DNA of 34,098 nt from Flavobacteriaceae bacterium (GTDB lineage: Bacteria > Bacteroidota > Bacteroidia > Flavobacteriales > Flavobacteriaceae). Made by a program: the position numbers and the translations under genes. Below, piece after piece: positions 25,601 to 32,869 of the stretch (positions are counted from its first letter, which is position 1; each line of letters opens with the position of its first letter). The notes beneath the pieces are model-generated. The model was not told where the DNA came from. It ran no database searches and saw nothing but the letters and a program-made list of their open reading frames with translations. Location of the stretch: NCBI GenBank assembly GCA_023260435.1, contig JALQVG010000055.1, positions 1 through 34,098 on the forward strand. The letters are read 5' to 3'.

Positions 25601-25919
25601 CCACAACTTCTTCAAGTTGTTGGGCATCTCCAGAGAGGATTACATTGATTTGATCAGAGGCACCCACGCTTACTTCTTTGTTGACATAGCCAACAAAGCT
25701 GAAAACCAATACATCTCCTTGTTTTGCGGAGATGGTAAAGTTTCCGTCGAAGTCAGTGGTGGTTCCATTATTGGTTCCCTTGACCAACACAGTTGCGCCA
25801 GGTAGTGGCAAACCGTCTTGATCTGAAACCAAACCAGAAACCGACTTTGTTTGTGCAAAGGCTATTTGCACCACAAACGCTAGCAATAGCGTCAGCATTC
25901 CATTAATTTTTGTTTTCAT
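22626..25919 (-). CDS. SusC/RagA-family TonB-dependent transporter (pair 3)
   Basis: This outer-membrane transporter of 1097 residues has a signal peptide at 1-22 and a carboxypeptidase-regulatory-like domain at about 24-100 (VSGLVSDQDGLPLPGATVLV, FDGNFTI). A TonB-box-like LEEVVVTSLG precedes a plug with INIRGISSMTGNTQPLFIVD and ASALYGSRATNGVIVITTKA. The barrel ends in SFNLSLTF with a terminal Phe. Of the first 60 residues, 49 are identical to SusC 1 by eye alignment. It heads a three-gene operon (SusC-SusD-lipoprotein) that ends at the bidirectional terminator at 19835-19865. A promoter with both -33 and -7 elements lies 30 bases upstream. Substrate unknown. Confidence 0.95.
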   Translation of the reverse strand: MKTKINGMLTLLLAFVVQIAFAQTKSVSGLVSDQDGLPLPGATVLVKGTNNGTTTDFDGNFTISAKQGDVLVFSFVGYVNKEVSVGASDQINVILSGDAQQLEEVVVTSLGIKRESRSIGYSVAKVSGDDVAGRAEPDLLRAMQGKMTGVNITGAGGAPGQSTKINIRGISSMTGNTQPLFIVDGIPFDNSVNASQGAAQNTVFSNRGFDLDPNAIESISVLKGAAASALYGSRATNGVIVITTKASKGKSRKGLEVSYNTSLATTQLSGIPDYQDVYTQGSNQVYNGGFIGNWGAPMPNHVDRINAQYGTNYTKVYSNYPDGQPYPEGTASNPINNRFPNVFPEFVQAYTMPDGTVRNVSAPYEIKAHDIIGGFFQKGQTVDHAVSMSGGSEKANINAGFSNMNQSGIVPNQGAKRTNIFTGGNATLDNGMIIAGTLNYVNTVQKSPRSGASAFNDYYGGGGGSIYSRLFYLPRNFDLNGLPWENPADGSNIFYRALDNPIWIAKNNLYKSEVNRVYGNLSAGYDLAEGINVTVKAGINTYNEARRSNIVAGGINTPAGSVNTVDLVNTERDFTGLLNIDKSINDDLSVKAVVGINANERKLTQRSVTGNVIISRGLNITDATSTQIVDYDYLNMRRLWGVFADVSLGYKDMLYLGLVGRQDHSSTLPLDNNSYFYPGASVSFLLSEAVELPEMFGSVKVRVANTKVGNDASPYRTMTNFNISTPFTSPIYGAQNRASLGNVLGNASLKPEFTTEFETGIAATMFNDRLSFDVTYFSRSSTEQIATASVARSSGFTSQVVNIGELTNKGWELGLDVYPIANDNFKWNTYFAFTKIKSLIVDAGPNGEIFVGGPGSSLGTIHRNGFAYGQIFGTENAKDDEGNLLIDKATGMPFAAATSTIIGDPNPDFTLGVTNSFTYKNFTFRALIDWKQGGDLYSFSAASLMLRGQLANSVEREQLRVVPGVYGSNQTFEATLDANGNKIQNTTAVTAFDSHFSNGWGAYGQDEVNIYDGTTIRLREVGMSYNLPKSLLKKTPFGTGTLSFSGRNLWWNAPNMLEGLNLDPEVLAESAASNVQGFEYGATPTTKSYSFNLSLTF

Positions 25920-25949
25920 CTGAGTTAGTTTAGTTACAGTTTTAAGTAA

Positions 25950-25982
25950 CGAATGTAATAATTTAATGTTTATTTAACAAAA
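25950..25982 (-). promoter_or_regulatory. Promoter of SusC pair 3 operon
   Basis: The minus strand reads TTTTG (25978-25982), 20 bases, then TACATTCG (25950-25957), with the ATG 30 bases further on. This is the best -33/-7 pair among the three SusC genes; the -7 differs from consensus only in the C of TTCG. Confidence 0.6.
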
Positions 25983-26200
25983 TGGTTTTTTCTTTTTTCG
26001 TCAAATGGTCAATTATTTTATTGATGGATGAATTCTCAACTATTTATTCATTTATTCATTTTTATGCCTGTTATTTTGTGACAATCTCAAAGAAGTTGTC
26101 ATTTTTTGATCAAAAGTTGTAGTACGATTTTCTGGCTGTTGTCATCAGAGTGTTAAATTCTTAACACATTAATTGAATTGCCTGTCCTTTGATTTTAACA
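25983..26200. other. AT-rich intergenic region with inverted repeats upstream of SusC 3
   Basis: No gene is visible in this gap between the SusC 3 promoter and pabC. It holds a short tandem repeat of ATTTATTC (two and a half copies from 26042), the inverted pair TGACAA (26079-26084) / TTGTCA (26096-26101) with an 11-base spacer, a further TTGTCA at 26139-26144, and the perfect inverted repeat GTGTTAA-ATTC-TTAACAC (26150-26167). They could be operator sites for the SusC operon, or the last could be a weak stop for pabBC, although no T-tract follows it. Confidence 0.35.
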
Positions 26201-26791
26201 TTATCTCAACAAGTCCATGGATAAGTTTGGAGCTTCTTCCCAAGTCATCAAGGCGTTAATTCTTTTGAAGTACTGGTATTGGCCTAGATCATCGATGCGG
26301 ATGTTTTTTCTTTTCAATAGGGATAAGTCAATCAGTTTAGCGCGTTGGGTGCCTTCGAGCATGGGTATTTCAGGAGTGTGCCATTCGATTCCGTTGTAAA
26401 ATGCTACATTGGCGTATGAGGCGTCAGTGATCAACCCTTGCTGAATCATTATGATGTCATCCGACATGCTATTGGTTAGCAACTCATTTATGGCTGATCT
26501 ATTTTCGTGTTTATACCTATATAATATATGGTCTGCGGTTACGAGTTTGACGGATTCGGGTTTTGTGGCTGTATAGGGCACTAATTCAGAAAAGATTTCT
26601 CTGCGTGTATTGTAGCTTATGCGCCACTTGTATAGTCCTTTGTTGGGAAATTTTTCTCCAAAAGCTAGTAGGTTTAAGTCTATAGCCAAACCGTGGTGGT
26701 CTGCTAGGGATTTATTGACCCGGGCTTGGTGGTAGGATAGGTTTTCTGGAACGCCATCCAGTAGTCGTATGGATTCAAAGAATAGGTACAT
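26201..26791 (-). CDS. pabC: Aminodeoxychorismate lyase (class IV aminotransferase fold)
   Basis: PabC is a PLP enzyme that releases pyruvate from 4-amino-4-deoxychorismate to give 4-aminobenzoate for folate. The 196 residues show the fold-type IV pattern: the PLP lysine in YRYKHENRS (K94, like KHLNR in E. coli PabC), GLITDASYANVAFY for cofactor phosphate binding (Asp where many relatives have Glu), and IPMLEGTQRAKLI. It is shorter than the E. coli enzyme (about 270), but short forms are usual in Bacteroidota. Pairing with pabB supports this role over a branched-chain aminotransferase. It overlaps pabB by 17 bases, so the two are co-translated. Confidence 0.88.
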   Translation of the reverse strand: MYLFFESIRLLDGVPENLSYHQARVNKSLADHHGLAIDLNLLAFGEKFPNKGLYKWRISYNTRREIFSELVPYTATKPESVKLVTADHILYRYKHENRSAINELLTNSMSDDIIMIQQGLITDASYANVAFYNGIEWHTPEIPMLEGTQRAKLIDLSLLKRKNIRIDDLGQYQYFKRINALMTWEEAPNLSMDLLR

Positions 26792-27725
26792 AAATTTTTT
26801 GAATCAGTTCGTTGTATTCTTCCTCAAAGTCGCTCAAGTGAGTAATTCCTCCTCCGCAGCGGTAGGTGCCGTCTTCACAGAGGAATCGTATCATGACACA
26901 TGAATCTAGATCTGTCCCGTCAAAGATCCCGGTAACACCTGTGTAAAATCCCCTGGGAGATTCTTCGATGTCTTGTATCAGTTCTTTGGTTTTTGCTTTC
27001 GGGGCGCCCGAGATTGAGCCTGCGGGTAGCAATCGCTGGAGGATTTGCCCTATTTTTTCAGGGTAATTGTCCGGTAACCTTCCTTCGATACAGCTGCTCA
27101 GTTGACCGGTCGTTTTTCGATGGGCTTTGATTTCTTCGTAATATTTATATCGAATTACTCTCACTTGTTTAGCCACCAGACTCAGGTCATTGCGCAGAAG
27201 ATCTACTACGGTAGCGTGTTCGGCATTTTCTTTGACGTTGTTTTGCAATTTTTCTTCAGCGTCAATTTCACTGGCGTCAATGGTGCCCTTCATCGGTCGA
27301 GTGCTTATGACACCATCCTTAATTTGAATGAAGGTTTCTGGAGAAAAGCAGGCAAATCCCCCCTGGCGCCAAATCTTGTACTTAGCAGTTGCTTCATTGA
27401 ATACTTCCTCCAAACTCCGGTTGATCGTTAATCGACCATGAGTCGTCAAGTTCATTAGGAAGGTATCTCCTCGCTGAATGGCCTCTATGGTTTGATCAAA
27501 TTGCCTTTGGTAAACACTTCTCTGTGGCGGAATTACCTCAGCGATTAATTCTTTTTGCTCGCTAGTGTAGTAGGTGTGGTTGGTGAGGCCTTGAAAGTCG
27601 TACTTCCAATGCTCCGGACATTCATGGAGGGGGTATGCTTCGGGGTGGGCCATTTCAAAATCGACAAAAAACACAAAGGGCACCTTGTTTTGTCCCCATT
27701 GGTCTAGTTGATCGAAGAAGTTCAT
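26775..27725 (-). CDS. pabB: Aminodeoxychorismate synthase component I
   Basis: PabB aminates chorismate to 4-amino-4-deoxychorismate. The 316 residues comprise little beyond the chorismate-binding domain; the N-terminal half seen in E. coli PabB is missing, as is common in Bacteroidota. Visible motifs are STRPMKGT with the PabB-type lysine K146 (anthranilate synthases have Ala there), ENAEHATVVDLLRNDLS, LLPAGSISGAPKAKT and RGFYTGVTGIFDG, plus CGGGITHLSDFEEEYNEL at the end. The lysine favours PabB over TrpE. No glutamine amidotransferase partner (pabA/trpG) is in the window; it may be shared with tryptophan synthesis elsewhere. It is divergent from rpsL. Confidence 0.92.
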   Translation of the reverse strand: MNFFDQLDQWGQNKVPFVFFVDFEMAHPEAYPLHECPEHWKYDFQGLTNHTYYTSEQKELIAEVIPPQRSVYQRQFDQTIEAIQRGDTFLMNLTTHGRLTINRSLEEVFNEATAKYKIWRQGGFACFSPETFIQIKDGVISTRPMKGTIDASEIDAEEKLQNNVKENAEHATVVDLLRNDLSLVAKQVRVIRYKYYEEIKAHRKTTGQLSSCIEGRLPDNYPEKIGQILQRLLPAGSISGAPKAKTKELIQDIEESPRGFYTGVTGIFDGTDLDSCVMIRFLCEDGTYRCGGGITHLSDFEEEYNELIQKIYVPIL

Positions 27726-27750
27726 GGTATGTATTTGCGGGCTGAGGAAA

Positions 27751-27758
27751 CAAATTTA
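27751..27758 (-). promoter_or_regulatory. Candidate -7 box for pabB-pabC
   Basis: The minus strand reads TAAATTTG, an exact TAnnTTTG match, 25 bases before the pabB ATG. No good -33 element was found. It sits 20 bases from the -33 element of the divergent rpsL promoter, so the two promoters share a 60-base region. Confidence 0.5.
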
Positions 27759-27777
27759 AAAATATAATCCCCTCTGC

Positions 27778-27809
27778 TTTTGAATAATGAAAAAAGATTT
27801 TTACATTTG
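27778..27809 (+). promoter_or_regulatory. Promoter of the str ribosomal operon
   Basis: TTTTG (27778-27782), 19 bases, then TACATTTG (27802-27809): an exact Bacteroidota -33/-7 promoter. It is 42 bases upstream of the rpsL ATG. It rules out the in-frame upstream ATG at 27780-27790 as the start, since that would lie inside the promoter. Confidence 0.78.
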
Positions 27810-27851
27810 CGCCCCTTAAAGAGGGTAATTTATAGTTATATAAACAGATCT

Positions 27852-28226
27852 ATGCCAACAATTTCACAATTAGTAAGAACAGGAAGAGAGACCATTACTA
27901 AGAAGAGTAAATCGGCTGCTTTGGATTCTTGTCCACAACGACGAGGTGTTTGTACACGTGTGTACACCACGACTCCTAAGAAACCAAACTCTGCGATGCG
28001 TAAAGTAGCCAGGGTTAGGTTGACCAACGGAAAAGAGGTGAACGCGTACATCCCCGGAGAAGGACACAACCTCCAAGAGCACTCGATAGTATTAGTAAGA
28101 GGCGGAAGGGTGAAAGATTTGCCAGGCGTGCGTTATCACATTGTGAGGGGAGCCTTAGACACCGCTGGTGTTGCAGGAAGAACTCAGAGGAGATCAAAGT
28201 ACGGTGCAAAACGCCCTAAAAAGTAA
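27852..28226 (+). CDS. rpsL: 30S ribosomal protein S12
   Basis: S12 is a decoding-centre protein of the small subunit. It has 124 residues from [13 protein letters not shown], the universal S12 start. The frame is open further upstream, but that part is promoter and leader. [10 protein letters not shown] and [13 protein letters not shown], the two loops where streptomycin-resistance changes occur, have the wild-type lysines. First gene of the str operon, followed by rpsG after 19 bases. Confidence 0.98.
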   Translation: MPTISQLVRTGRETITKKSKSAALDSCPQRRGVCTRVYTTTPKKPNSAMRKVARVRLTNGKEVNAYIPGEGHNLQEHSIVLVRGGRVKDLPGVRYHIVRGALDTAGVAGRTQRRSKYGAKRPKK

Positions 28227-28245
28227 TCATTAAGATTCAAGAGAA

Positions 28246-28722
28246 ATGAGAAAAAAGCAGGCCAAAAAGCGTCCCTTATTGCCGGATCCAAAGTTTAATG
28301 ACCAATTGGTCACTCGCTTTGTGAACATGTTGATGTGGGATGGTAAAAAATCAATCGCTTTCAAAGTGTTTTACGATGCTTTAGAAATCGTTAAAGAAAA
28401 GAAGACTGACGAGGAGAAAACTGAGTTGGAAATCTGGAAAGATGCGCTTTCAAACATCATGCCCCACGTTGAGGTTCGCTCAAGAAGGGTTGGTGGAGCT
28501 ACCTTCCAAATTCCTATGCAGATCCGTCCCGATCGCAAAATTTCTACAGCCATTAAGTGGATGATCTTGTATGCACGCAAGCGCAACGAGAAGTCTATGG
28601 CGGCTAAATTGGCAGGAGAAATCCTTGCTGCATACAAAGAAGAAGGAGCAGCAGTTAAAAAACGTGTGGATACACACAGAATGGCAGAAGCCAACAAAGC
28701 ATTCTCTCATTTTAGATTTTAA
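28246..28722 (+). CDS. rpsG: 30S ribosomal protein S7
   Basis: S7 is a primary 16S rRNA binder that nucleates the small-subunit head. It has 158 residues. The N-terminal [15 protein letters not shown] and the [20 protein letters not shown] loop, with [15 protein letters not shown] and [16 protein letters not shown] at the end, are family landmarks. The length is typical for Bacteroidota. It sits between rpsL and fusA with gaps of 19 and 7 bases. Confidence 0.98.
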   Translation: MRKKQAKKRPLLPDPKFNDQLVTRFVNMLMWDGKKSIAFKVFYDALEIVKEKKTDEEKTELEIWKDALSNIMPHVEVRSRRVGGATFQIPMQIRPDRKISTAIKWMILYARKRNEKSMAAKLAGEILAAYKEEGAAVKKRVDTHRMAEANKAFSHFRF

Positions 28723-28729
28723 TTAAGCC

Positions 28730-30850
28730 ATGTCTAGAGATTTAAGATTAACCAGAAACATTGGTATCGCGGCCCACATTGATGCGGGTAAAACCACAAC
28801 CACGGAGCGTATTCTATTTTATACAGGAGTAAGTCACAAGATTGGTGAGGTGCACGATGGTGCAGCTACTATGGACTGGATGGAGCAAGAGCAAGAGCGT
28901 GGTATTACCATTACCTCTGCTGCAACAACCTGTACTTGGAATTTCCCTACGGAAAATGGAAAACCTACCGCAGAGGCGCAGAACTACCATTTCAACATTA
29001 TTGACACCCCAGGCCACGTTGACTTTACTGTAGAAGTAAACCGTTCATTGCGTGTTCTTGATGGTTTGGTGTTTTTGTTTTCTGCTGTAGACGGGGTAGA
29101 GCCTCAGTCTGAGACCAACTGGCGTCTAGCGGACAACTACAAAGTTCCACGTATGGGCTTTGTCAACAAAATGGACCGTCAGGGTGCAAACTTTTTGAAT
29201 GTTTGCAAACAAGTACGTGAGATGTTGAAGTCTAACGCTGTGCCCATCGTTTTGCCGATAGGTGATGAAGCTGATTTCAAGGGTATTGTTGACTTAGTGA
29301 AGAACCGTGCGATTGTATGGCACGAAGACAACTTCGGAGCAACTTTTGATGTAGTTGAAATTCCTGCTGACATGAAAGATGAAGTGCGTCAATACCGCGC
29401 TGAGTTGATCGAAGCAGTAGCTGAATATGATGAAAATTTGATGGCCAAGTTCTTTGAGGATGAGGATTCCATAACAGAAGATGAAGTACACGCTGCATTG
29501 CGCGCTGCTGTTATGGATATGAGCATCATTCCTATGGTTTGTGGTTCATCATTTAAAAACAAAGGTGTTCAGTTCCTTTTGGATGCGGTTTGTCGTTATT
29601 TGCCTTCTCCTATAGATAAGGATGATATCGTCGGTACTGATCCTAAGACTGATTTGCCTGTGTCGCGTAAGCCAGATGCAAAACAACCTTTTGCTGCGCT
29701 TGCCTTTAAGATCGCTACGGATCCTTTCGTAGGACGTCTAGCGTTTTTCAGAGCGTACTCAGGTCGTTTGGATGCTGGTTCTTATGTATTAAACAACAGA
29801 ACGGGTAACAAAGAGCGTATTTCACGTATCTACCAAATGCACTCTAACAAACAGAACCCAATCGAATATATCGAGGCAGGTGATATTGGAGCTGCTGTTG
29901 GTTTTAAAGACATCAAAACAGGGGACACCTTGTCAGATGAGAAGAACCCAATTGTTTTGGAAAGTATGGTATTCCCAGATCCAGTAATCGGTATCGCGGT
30001 AGAGCCAAAAACCAAAGCAGACGTGGATAAAATGGGTATGGCTTTAGCTAAACTAGCCGAAGAAGATCCAACGTTTGTGGTAAAAACTGATGAAGCTTCA
30101 GGACAAACCATTATCTCCGGAATGGGAGAGCTTCACTTAGATATCATCGTCGATCGTATGCGTCGCGAGTTCAAAGTTGAGTTAAACCAAGGTCAACCAC
30201 AGGTTGAGTACAAAGAGGCTTTGACAGCCCGTGCCAGCCACAGAGAGGTATACAAAAAGCAATCTGGTGGACGCGGTAAATTTGCGGACATTGTTTTCGA
30301 GATGATGCCTGCAGAAGAAGGTAAGTCTGGACTTGAGTTTGTCAACGAAATCAAGGGGGGTAACGTACCTAAAGAATATGTTCCTGCGATTGAAAAAGGA
30401 TTTAGAGAAGCCATGAAAAATGGACCTCTTGCTGGTTTCGAAATGGACTCCATGAAAATCATCCTTAAGGACGGTTCTTTCCACCCAGTGGATTCTGATT
30501 CACTTTCATTTGAATTAGCTGCTAAAATGGGCTATAAAGCTGCGGCTAAAGCGGCTAAAGCGATCATTATGGAGCCTATTATGAAATTGGAAGTTCTAAC
30601 TCCAGAGGAAAACATGGGGGATATCGTAGGTGACTTGAACCGCAGAAGAGGTCAAGTAAACGAGATGTCTGACCGTGCAGGTGCTAAAGTAATTCGCGCC
30701 CACGTTCCTCTTTCAGAAATGTTTGGTTATGTGACTTCCTTGAGAACTCTTTCTTCAGGTCGTGCAACATCAACAATGGAGTTTGATCACTACGCAGAAA
30801 CACCATCCAACGTTTCTGAATCTGTAATCAAAGCCGCTAAAGGATTATAA
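28730..30850 (+). CDS. fusA: Elongation factor G
   Basis: EF-G is a translocation GTPase that moves tRNAs and mRNA through the ribosome and helps recycle it. It has 706 residues. The G domain has AHIDAGKT at 15-22, [11 protein letters not shown] (switch I), DTPGHVDF and NKMD. Later blocks are [15 protein letters not shown] (domain III), [21 protein letters not shown] (domain IV), and [21 protein letters not shown] with a domain V end at [15 protein letters not shown]. All are consistent with a canonical housekeeping EF-G. It starts seven bases after rpsG; rpsJ follows after 19 bases. tuf does not follow, as is usual in Bacteroidota. Confidence 0.98.
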   Translation: MSRDLRLTRNIGIAAHIDAGKTTTTERILFYTGVSHKIGEVHDGAATMDWMEQEQERGITITSAATTCTWNFPTENGKPTAEAQNYHFNIIDTPGHVDFTVEVNRSLRVLDGLVFLFSAVDGVEPQSETNWRLADNYKVPRMGFVNKMDRQGANFLNVCKQVREMLKSNAVPIVLPIGDEADFKGIVDLVKNRAIVWHEDNFGATFDVVEIPADMKDEVRQYRAELIEAVAEYDENLMAKFFEDEDSITEDEVHAALRAAVMDMSIIPMVCGSSFKNKGVQFLLDAVCRYLPSPIDKDDIVGTDPKTDLPVSRKPDAKQPFAALAFKIATDPFVGRLAFFRAYSGRLDAGSYVLNNRTGNKERISRIYQMHSNKQNPIEYIEAGDIGAAVGFKDIKTGDTLSDEKNPIVLESMVFPDPVIGIAVEPKTKADVDKMGMALAKLAEEDPTFVVKTDEASGQTIISGMGELHLDIIVDRMRREFKVELNQGQPQVEYKEALTARASHREVYKKQSGGRGKFADIVFEMMPAEEGKSGLEFVNEIKGGNVPKEYVPAIEKGFREAMKNGPLAGFEMDSMKIILKDGSFHPVDSDSLSFELAAKMGYKAAAKAAKAIIMEPIMKLEVLTPEENMGDIVGDLNRRRGQVNEMSDRAGAKVIRAHVPLSEMFGYVTSLRTLSSGRATSTMEFDHYAETPSNVSESVIKAAKGL

Positions 30851-30869
30851 ATCTCATATCAGCGATATC

Positions 30870-31175
30870 ATGAGCCAAAAAATTAGAATTAAACTTAAAT
30901 CTTACGACTACAACTTGGTTGACAAGTCAGCTGATAAGATCGTAAAAACTGTAAAGACTACAGGTGCGGTGGTTACTGGACCTATTCCTTTGCCAACGAA
31001 CAAAAAAATATTTACTGTATTGCGTTCTCCACACGTTAATAAGAAATCAAGAGAGCAGTTTGAGCTTTCTTCTTACAAGCGTTTGTTGGACATCTACAGC
31101 TCTTCGTCAAAAACCATCGATGCGCTCATGAAGCTTGAGTTGCCATCGGGTGTTGAAGTAGAGATCAAAGTGTGA
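30870..31175 (+). CDS. rpsJ: 30S ribosomal protein S10
   Basis: S10 is a small-subunit head protein that also binds NusB (NusE) in transcription antitermination. Its 101 residues begin [20 protein letters not shown] and contain [21 protein letters not shown] (the tRNA- and NusB-side loop) and [12 protein letters not shown]. It is attached to fusA, and the 140-base structured spacer lies after it. In E. coli, by contrast, the regulatory leader precedes rpsJ. Confidence 0.98.
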   Translation: MSQKIRIKLKSYDYNLVDKSADKIVKTVKTTGAVVTGPIPLPTNKKIFTVLRSPHVNKKSREQFELSSYKRLLDIYSSSSKTIDALMKLELPSGVEVEIKV

Positions 31176-31186
31176 TCGTAAACCAA

Positions 31187-31202
31187 TAGGGGATATCCCC
31201 TA
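31187..31202. repeat. Perfect 16-base palindrome after rpsJ
   Basis: TAGGGGATATCCCCTA begins 12 bases after the rpsJ stop. In RNA it can form a GC-rich six-pair hairpin with a tight ATAT loop. No T-tract follows, so it is not a plain terminator. It may be part of a ribosomal-protein leader or an mRNA-stabilising or processing element for the str transcript. Confidence 0.6.
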
Positions 31203-31249
31203 AACATGTCCTGAGCTTGAATGCAAGGGAAAAACGGAAAAAAAATAAT

Positions 31250-31284
31250 TCAGGGTTGAATCGTTTTTTGACCCTGATTTTTTT
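31250..31284 (+). terminator. Terminator- or attenuator-like hairpin before rplC
   Basis: TCAGGGT (31250-31256), a 14-base loop, ACCCTGA (31271-31277), then seven T residues (31278-31284). It lies 31 bases before the rplC ATG, inside what is normally one ribosomal operon. No TAnnTTTG box was found between it and rplC, so it is more likely an attenuator or partial terminator than the end of an independent unit. Confidence 0.6.
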
Positions 31285-31315
31285 AAATAGAGTAATTAAT
31301 TAATAATTAAATTTT

Positions 31316-31933
31316 ATGTCTGGGTTAATTGGAAAAAAGATCGGCATGACCAGCATCTTTGACGAGCAAGGTAAGAACATTCCTTGTACCGTTATTGAGA
31401 CTGGCCCATGTGTCGTTACCCAAGTCAGAACCGAAGAGGTAGACGGGTACAGTGCCCTTCAACTCGGTTTCGATGACAAGACAGAGAAACACGTCAATAA
31501 AGCGGCTGCTGGCCACTTTAAAAAGGCGGGTGTATCTGCTAAAAAGCAAGTCATTGAATTCAGAGATTTTGAAGGTAATTATCAACTAGGAGATACGATT
31601 GGTGTCGATTTATTTGTCGAAGGCGAATACGTCGATGTAATCGCAGATTCTAAAGGAAAAGGTTTTCAAGGTGTCGTGAAAAGACATGGTTTTGCTGGGG
31701 TTGGTCAATCTACCCACGGACAGCACAACCGTCTGAGAGCACCTGGATCTATCGGTGCTTCTTCATATCCTTCACGTGTATTTAAAGGTATGCGTATGGC
31801 TGGAAGAATGGGTGGAAAACAGGTAACCGTTCAAAACTTGTTGGTTTTGAAAGTGGTTCCTGAGAAAAACCTTTTAGTAGTTAAAGGATGTGTTCCAGGA
31901 CACAAGAATGCTTACGTAAGGATCATAAAGTAA
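31316..31933 (+). CDS. rplC: 50S ribosomal protein L3
   Basis: L3 is an early-assembly protein whose loop reaches the peptidyl-transferase centre. It has 205 residues, beginning [66 protein letters not shown] carries the central loop, and [13 protein letters not shown] holds the glutamine that PrmB methylates in other bacteria. It is the first gene after the structured spacer and overlaps rplD by one base (TAATG). Confidence 0.98.
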   Translation: MSGLIGKKIGMTSIFDEQGKNIPCTVIETGPCVVTQVRTEEVDGYSALQLGFDDKTEKHVNKAAAGHFKKAGVSAKKQVIEFRDFEGNYQLGDTIGVDLFVEGEYVDVIADSKGKGFQGVVKRHGFAGVGQSTHGQHNRLRAPGSIGASSYPSRVFKGMRMAGRMGGKQVTVQNLLVLKVVPEKNLLVVKGCVPGHKNAYVRIIK

Positions 31934-32559
31934 TGAAAGTATCTGTTGTAGATTATACCGGTAAGGAAACAGGGAGAAAGGCAGACCTTTCTGATGCTGT
32001 TTTCGCTATTGAGCCAAACAATCACGCTCTATATTTGGACGTGAAGCAATATTTGGCTAACCAGAGACAAGGAACCCACAAAGCTAAAGAGCGTGGTGAA
32101 ATTGCTGGGAGCACCCGAAAAATTAAAAAACAAAAAGGTACAGGTACTGCTCGTGCAGGTAGCATTAAGTCTCCTGTGTTTAAAGGTGGTGGTCGAGTTT
32201 TTGGTCCAAGACCAAAAGATTACTCCTTTAAGTTGAACAAAAACTTGAAGCGTTTGGCTAGAAAATCTGCCTTATCCTTGAAGTCTCAAGAGCAATCAAT
32301 CATCGTTGTAGAAGATTTTAACTTCGAAGCTCCAAAGACCAAACAATTCATTGATGTGTTGAAGTCATTGGGCATTCAAGGGAAAAAATCCTTATTCGTG
32401 TTGGGTGATTCAAATAATAATGTATATTTGTCGTCACGCAATTTAGCCGAGTCTAGCGTTGTAACTAGTTCAGAATTAAGCACTTACAAAATTCTAAACG
32501 CTCAAAGTTTAGTAATTTTTGAAAGCTCAATTGCTGGAATTGAATCTAATTTAATTTAA
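31933..32559 (+). CDS. rplD: 50S ribosomal protein L4
   Basis: L4 lines the exit tunnel; in E. coli it represses its own S10 operon through the leader RNA. The ATG at 31933, overlapping the rplC stop by one base, gives 208 residues starting [20 protein letters not shown]. An earlier in-frame ATG at 31888 lies inside rplC and is rejected. The extended tunnel loop [16 protein letters not shown] and [20 protein letters not shown] is intact. Given the hairpins upstream of rplC, autoregulation by L4 is conceivable here, but that is inference. Confidence 0.97.
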   Translation: MKVSVVDYTGKETGRKADLSDAVFAIEPNNHALYLDVKQYLANQRQGTHKAKERGEIAGSTRKIKKQKGTGTARAGSIKSPVFKGGGRVFGPRPKDYSFKLNKNLKRLARKSALSLKSQEQSIIVVEDFNFEAPKTKQFIDVLKSLGIQGKKSLFVLGDSNNNVYLSSRNLAESSVVTSSELSTYKILNAQSLVIFESSIAGIESNLI

Positions 32560-32569
32560 TCAAGGGATC

Positions 32570-32860
32570 ATGAGTGTCATTATTAAACCCATCATCACGG
32601 AAAAAATGACTGCCGACAGCGAGTTGTTTAATCGCTACGGTTTTATCGTGCATCCTAAGGCCAACAAGTTGCAAATCAAAGAGGCGGTTCAGGCTGCTTA
32701 CGGAGTAAATGTGACTGCTGTGCGCACCATGAACTATGGTCCTACACGCAGCACCAAGTACACCAAAACTGGTTTACAACACGGTAAGGTCAGTGGATAC
32801 AAGAAGGCGATTGTTGCCATTGCAGATGGGGAAACCATCGATTTTTATAACAATCTATAA
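32570..32860 (+). CDS. rplW: 50S ribosomal protein L23
   Basis: L23 is a tunnel-exit protein that docks trigger factor and the signal recognition particle. It has 96 residues: IIKPIITEKMT start, YGFIVHPKANKLQIKEAVQA core, and VRTMNYGPTRSTKYTKTG basic loop. Standard length. It follows rplD after 10 bases and precedes rplB by nine. Confidence 0.97.
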   Translation: MSVIIKPIITEKMTADSELFNRYGFIVHPKANKLQIKEAVQAAYGVNVTAVRTMNYGPTRSTKYTKTGLQHGKVSGYKKAIVAIADGETIDFYNNL

Positions 32861-32869
32861 AGACCAACG

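Noticed and set aside
25920-26200. Short ATTTATTC tandem repeat as a CRISPR or other repeat array
   Set aside because: Only two and a half 8-base units, without spacers or cas genes; simple AT-rich repeat.
26201-27725. Short PabB (316 residues) and PabC (196 residues) as possible truncations
   Set aside because: Both have complete catalytic motifs and match the short forms usual in the phylum; there is no frameshift or remnant sequence next to them.
27780-27851. 24-codon N-terminal extension of S12
   Set aside because: It overlaps the -33/-7 promoter, and universal S12 begins at MPTISQL (27852).
31888-31932. 15-codon N-terminal extension of L4
   Set aside because: It lies within the end of rplC in another frame; the ATG at 31933 fits the family start and the one-base stop/start overlap.
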